NCBI GenBank assembly: GCA_031279415.1
Contig: JAITIP010000037.1
Span: 1-64,000, forward strand
DNA from: Candidatus Endomicrobium procryptotermitis
GTDB taxonomy: Bacteria; Elusimicrobiota; Endomicrobiia; Endomicrobiales; Endomicrobiaceae
Direction: 5' to 3'
DNA length: 64,000 bases
Both the position numbers and the translations under genes were made by a program. This document shows positions 60,577 through 64,000 of the stretch, in pieces. Every line of letters starts with the position of its first letter. The first letter of the stretch is position 1. Below the pieces are notes generated by a model. That model was not told the DNA's origin. It saw only the letters and a list, made by a program, of their open reading frames with translations, and ran no database searches.

Positions 60577-63222
60577 ATGAATATAAAAAGTATTAGACAA
60601 TCTGCACAAATCAGGGCAGAATTTTTGCGTTTTTTTCAGGATAAAGGGTGTGTCTCTGTCGCTTCGGATTCCCTTATGCCTTCGGGAGACAAAACTCTAC
60701 TTTTTACATCTGCCGGAATGGTACAGTTTAAACAGCATTTTTTAGGACAAAGTAAAGATACTTTTACGAAAGCGACCAGTTGTCAAAAATGTTTTAGAAC
60801 GTCAGACATAGAACAGGTCGGAATTACTACGAGGCATTTGACGTTTTTTGAAATGCTGGGCAATTTTTCGTTCGGCGACTATTTTAAAAAAGAAGCTGTC
60901 GAATGGGCATGGGAATTTTTAACGAAAAATATGTCTCTGCCGCAGAACAAACTTTACATAACGATTTATAAAGACGATGATGAAGCGGCCGAAATATGGA
61001 AAAAAATAGTTCCAGAGAATAAAATTATGAGGATGGGCGATGATACAAATTTTTGGAATATGGGTGATATCGGGCCCTGTGGACCATGTTCCGAAATTCT
61101 TATAGATTTAGGTGCGGAAATGAGCTGCGGAAAGCCTACATGCGGCCCGTCATGCGATTGTGACAGATATCTGGAAATATGGAATCTCGTTTTTACACAG
61201 TTCGATAAGCAGGCAGACGGTTCGCTTAAAAACTTGCCTAGAAAAAATATAGATACGGGAATGGGATTGGAAAGGCTTGTTGCGGCGGCTAACGGAAAAA
61301 AAAGTGTTTTTGAAACGGATTTGTTTGTGCCGATAATGGAAAAAGCTTCAAAAATTTTAAACGTAAAATATGAGGGCAAAAACATATCTAAATTGAGAAT
61401 GATAGCAGACCATTCCAGAGCCGTGACATTTTTAATATCCGATGGTATTCTGCCGGCGAATGAAGGAAGAGGTTACGTTTTAAGAAGGATATTGAGAAGA
61501 GCCGTGAGGCAGGGAAAGATGTACGGTTATGATAAACCGTTTATAAACGAGCTTGCGGCTGTCGTGTTTAAAATAATGGAACCGGCATACCCGGAATTGT
61601 CGTCAAAACTTGCCAATATCAAAGCGATAATAAAAGTCGAAGAGGAAAAGTTTCTCGAAACTCTTGAAGCCGGCTCAGTGCTGCTTTCGGATATGATAAA
61701 TTCTTATAAAACAAAAGCAATCGCCGCTATAAAAGGAGAAGATGTTTTTAAACTTTATGACACTTACGGGTTTCCTCATGATCTGACAAAAGAAATAGCC
61801 GCAGAAAACGGTATGTCCATTGATGAAGAAGGCTTTAAAAACGAACAGAGAAAAGCTCAGGAAAAATCACGCTCGGCGTGGGGCGGTTCAGGAGAAAAAG
61901 ATATAACTTTTTATTCCATTCTGCATAAAAAGTACGGAGATACGTTTTTTGCAGGATACGACAATTTTGAATTTTCTGGAAAAGTTTTGTCAATAATTAA
62001 AAACGGAAAAGAAGTAGGTGAATTAAACGAAGGAGATGAAGGCGAAATTATTCTTTCGCAGACTCCGTTTTACGCCGAATCCGGCGGTCAAAGCGCGGAT
62101 AAGGGCAAAATATTTATGCCTTCTTTTAACGCTGAAGCTGAAGTGTATGACGTTTTTAAGCCCATAGGAAATTTGTTTGTTCATAAAATAAAAATTTTAA
62201 AAAGTTGTTTTAGAAAAGAAATCGAAATTCTTTCTATTATAGACAAAAAGCACCGACTTCAGATTCAGCGTCATCACACAGCGACCCATCTTCTTCATAA
62301 AGCTTTAAGAGAATTGTTAGGTGGACATATTACGCAGGCAGGTTCTTTGGTTACGTCGGATTATCTGCGTTTTGATTTTACCCATTTTTCTGCGATAAAA
62401 AAAGACGATTTAAAAAAAATCGAGAGCAATATTAACGCCGTAATAAGAGCAGATACTCCAGTATGCATCGCAAATATGACGATAAATGAAGCAAGAAATG
62501 CAGGAGCTACGGCATTATTTGGCGAAAAGTACGGCGATATTGTCAGGACGGTTTCTGTAAAAAATGAGGATGGAAACTCAAATTATTCTATGGAACTCTG
62601 CGGCGGAACGCATATTTCAAGAACAGGAGAGATAGGATTCTTAAAAATTCTTTCCGAATCTTCCGCAGCAGCAGGTATAAGACGCATAGAAGCAGTTGCG
62701 GGAGAAGCAGCCGAACTTTATGTTTCCGAACAGGAACGCAGTTATCAAAAAATATTGGAATTATTTAATGTTTCAAAAACCGATTTAATGATAAAAATAC
62801 AAAAATATTTTGACGATTATAAAAAGCTTGAACAAGAGCTTAACTCGTTAAAAAGTCTTTTAATATCTAGCGAAATAGATAATTACGTTAAAAACGTAAA
62901 AGAAGTCAAAGGTTTCAAATTTTTGTCTTTATCAGTTGGCGGACAAGACGTTAAGTCGCTTAGGGAAATATCCGACAAAATCAAAGAAAAAATCGGCTCT
63001 ATAATTTTAATAATCGTTTCTATAAACGAAGGCATAGCCTCTTTTATAATTTCAGCAACCCAAGATTACGTTAAAAAAGGAGTAAATGCAGGAAAAATTG
63101 CAAAATCTTTTTCATCCGCTATAAACGGTTCCGGAGGTGGAAAACCTGACTTTGCGCAAGGCGGTTCAAAAGACATTACAAAAATTAATGAAGTCATAAA
63201 AAACGCCGACAAATACTTATAA
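60577..63222 (+). CDS. alaS: alanyl-tRNA synthetase
   Basis: AlaS is a class II synthetase that charges tRNA-Ala at its G3-U70 pair. The 881-residue protein has the catalytic domain (about 1-240, Leu-Met-Pro-Ser-Gly-Asp-Lys-Thr-Leu-Leu-Phe and Asn-Met-Gly-Asp-Ile-Gly-Pro-Cys-Gly-Pro-Cys-Ser-Glu), a tRNA-binding helical domain, an editing domain with zinc-ligand His-His-Thr-Ala-Thr-His and Cys-Gly-Gly-Thr-His, and a DHHA1-type C-terminal domain ending Gly-Gly-Gly-Lys-Pro-Asp-Phe-Ala-Gln-Gly-Gly. Full length, with its own promoter and an apparently leaderless start. Confidence 0.96.
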   Translation: MNIKSIRQSAQIRAEFLRFFQDKGCVSVASDSLMPSGDKTLLFTSAGMVQFKQHFLGQSKDTFTKATSCQKCFRTSDIEQVGITTRHLTFFEMLGNFSFGDYFKKEAVEWAWEFLTKNMSLPQNKLYITIYKDDDEAAEIWKKIVPENKIMRMGDDTNFWNMGDIGPCGPCSEILIDLGAEMSCGKPTCGPSCDCDRYLEIWNLVFTQFDKQADGSLKNLPRKNIDTGMGLERLVAAANGKKSVFETDLFVPIMEKASKILNVKYEGKNISKLRMIADHSRAVTFLISDGILPANEGRGYVLRRILRRAVRQGKMYGYDKPFINELAAVVFKIMEPAYPELSSKLANIKAIIKVEEEKFLETLEAGSVLLSDMINSYKTKAIAAIKGEDVFKLYDTYGFPHDLTKEIAAENGMSIDEEGFKNEQRKAQEKSRSAWGGSGEKDITFYSILHKKYGDTFFAGYDNFEFSGKVLSIIKNGKEVGELNEGDEGEIILSQTPFYAESGGQSADKGKIFMPSFNAEAEVYDVFKPIGNLFVHKIKILKSCFRKEIEILSIIDKKHRLQIQRHHTATHLLHKALRELLGGHITQAGSLVTSDYLRFDFTHFSAIKKDDLKKIESNINAVIRADTPVCIANMTINEARNAGATALFGEKYGDIVRTVSVKNEDGNSNYSMELCGGTHISRTGEIGFLKILSESSAAAGIRRIEAVAGEAAELYVSEQERSYQKILELFNVSKTDLMIKIQKYFDDYKKLEQELNSLKSLLISSEIDNYVKNVKEVKGFKFLSLSVGGQDVKSLREISDKIKEKIGSIILIIVSINEGIASFIISATQDYVKKGVNAGKIAKSFSSAINGSGGGKPDFAQGGSKDITKINEVIKNADKYL

Positions 63223-63265
63223 ATTTAAGCATACCCGATTTAAATATAATTGAATTGGAAATTAT

Positions 63266-64000
63266 ATGAACGAAAAAAATATGGATTTTTTTATTGGAAA
63301 ACTTCTTGAGCAGGCAGGTATTAAATTTGAATACCAGGGGAGTAAAATTAAAGAGATTTCTGAATCTTTGAGAACGGCTTCTAAAAGAAATTCTAAACAT
63401 GCAGGCAGACCTGAGTTTACTGCAAAAGTCAACGATTTTATTTTAGTAGGTGAGGATAAAGCGACTGTTGATTTACAGGCAAAATATGTTGACGATACCA
63501 AACAGCAATTATCTATCCAAATAAAAGATATAACAAAATACGCTGAAAACGGCGCGTTGCATTATGCAAGACATATTGTTGAAAACACTAATTTTAAAAA
63601 AGTTTTTGCTTTTGGTTGTTCAGGAGATAAAAGACACTATAAAATCCGACCGATTTTTGTGGATAAAAACGGCAAATATACATTATTAAAAGAAGTTAAT
63701 AATTTTGAAAATTTTAATTCCGAAAATATAAATCGTTACTATCGCGAACAAGTTTTACGCGAAGAACCAAAAGAAGTCACGGAATTGAAAGATATTTTAA
63801 ACCGTGCAAAAAGACTGCATGAAGATTTAAGAAATTACGCCCAGCTTAGCGATACGGAAAAACCGTTGGTTGTTTCCGCAATTTTACTTTCACTAAACGA
63901 GCATTATGAAGACCAGCAAGGTTTTATAAATACTTTAATATGCGATAAAGTTAAAAGTGACGGACAAAAAATATACGAGGCGGTTTCTTCTCATATGCAG
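63266..64000 (+). CDS. N-terminal part of a restriction-modification-type protein (partial)
   Basis: An uninterrupted frame of 245 codons runs from ATG 63266 off the window edge. The protein contains Gly-Arg-Pro-Glu-Phe (47-51), a Val-Asp-Leu-Gln-Ala-Lys strand near 68-73, a Gln-Ile-Lys-Asp block, and Lys-Tyr-Ala-Glu-Asn-Gly-Ala-Leu-His-Tyr-Ala (about 91-101) followed by a Phe-Gly-Cys-Ser-Gly segment. This arrangement resembles the N-terminal nuclease-like domain of large type I/IIG N-6 DNA methylase proteins. The methylase motifs would lie downstream, outside the window. It starts 43 bases after alaS; no strong Shine-Dalgarno is seen. Confidence 0.65.
   Translation, partial: MNEKNMDFFIGKLLEQAGIKFEYQGSKIKEISESLRTASKRNSKHAGRPEFTAKVNDFILVGEDKATVDLQAKYVDDTKQQLSIQIKDITKYAENGALHYARHIVENTNFKKVFAFGCSGDKRHYKIRPIFVDKNGKYTLLKEVNNFENFNSENINRYYREQVLREEPKEVTELKDILNRAKRLHEDLRNYAQLSDTEKPLVVSAILLSLNEHYEDQQGFINTLICDKVKSDGQKIYEAVSSHMQ

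Noticed and set aside
1-64000. CRISPR array, rRNA, tRNA, intact IS element or prophage
   Set aside because: No regularly spaced repeats, rRNA segments, cloverleaf sequences, transposase or phage genes were recognised on either strand.

Overview
The window reads as a contiguous, AT-rich (roughly a third G+C by eye) bacterial chromosome segment with densely packed genes, many joined by ATGA-type overlaps. Almost everything is on the plus strand; rpsT and one doubtful small ORF are the exceptions. The proteins have the flavour of a Gram-negative, anaerobic, low-GC lineage: a secretin-based type IV pilus, an LptE lipoprotein, an OmpA-type protein and PPi-dependent pyruvate phosphate dikinase. I infer Elusimicrobiota, most likely an Endomicrobium-like organism, but no rRNA is present to prove it.

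Layout. 1-1241: end of a flavodoxin-like gene and a membrane metallophosphoesterase. 1357-10152: aromatic amino acid block (pheA, hisC-type aminotransferase, aroF, tyrA, aroA) running into plsC, ispH and an S1-domain gene. 10244-11151: rplM-rpsI. 11152-11534: structured non-coding stretch ending in a terminator. 11535-24483: type IV pilus / type II secretion-like cluster (pilB, pilC, a lipoprotein, four prepilin-like proteins, pilM, pilN, a PilO-PilP-like fusion, pilQ, a lone receiver protein, a TPR protein). 24652-27438: ppdK. 27613-33091: OmpA-type envelope protein, AsmA-like protein, FAD oxidoreductase and a TMTC-like membrane glycosyltransferase. 33647-34995: infC-rpmI-rplT with a leader attenuator. 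35005-37025: KtrB/KtrA potassium uptake. 37036-40715: small TPR protein, pheS, pheT. 40807-43814: serine hydrolase and FAD-linked oxidase. 44009-53966: zapB-like, zapA, a newly recognised 6S RNA, rarA, fau, rny, ymdB, xseA, xseB, ispA, dxs, tlyA. 53983-55884: type II restriction-modification pair. 55930-59958: leuS, lptE, holA. 60155-60436: rpsT (minus). 60577-63222: alaS. 63266 to the edge: start of a second restriction-modification-type gene.

The most notable signals are non-coding. A 6S RNA lies between zapA and rarA-fau, as in the zapA-ssrS-fau arrangement of E. coli. The infC leader has a strong terminator hairpin whose 5' arm can pair with an upstream segment, a classical attenuator layout, and infC itself has no canonical start codon in frame, so it needs a frameshift, a non-standard start or a sequence correction. 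Several genes (the OmpA-type gene, the serine hydrolase, alaS) have a -10 box only a few bases before the ATG and no Shine-Dalgarno sequence, which points to leaderless mRNAs. No tRNA, rRNA, CRISPR array, intact IS element or prophage was recognised.
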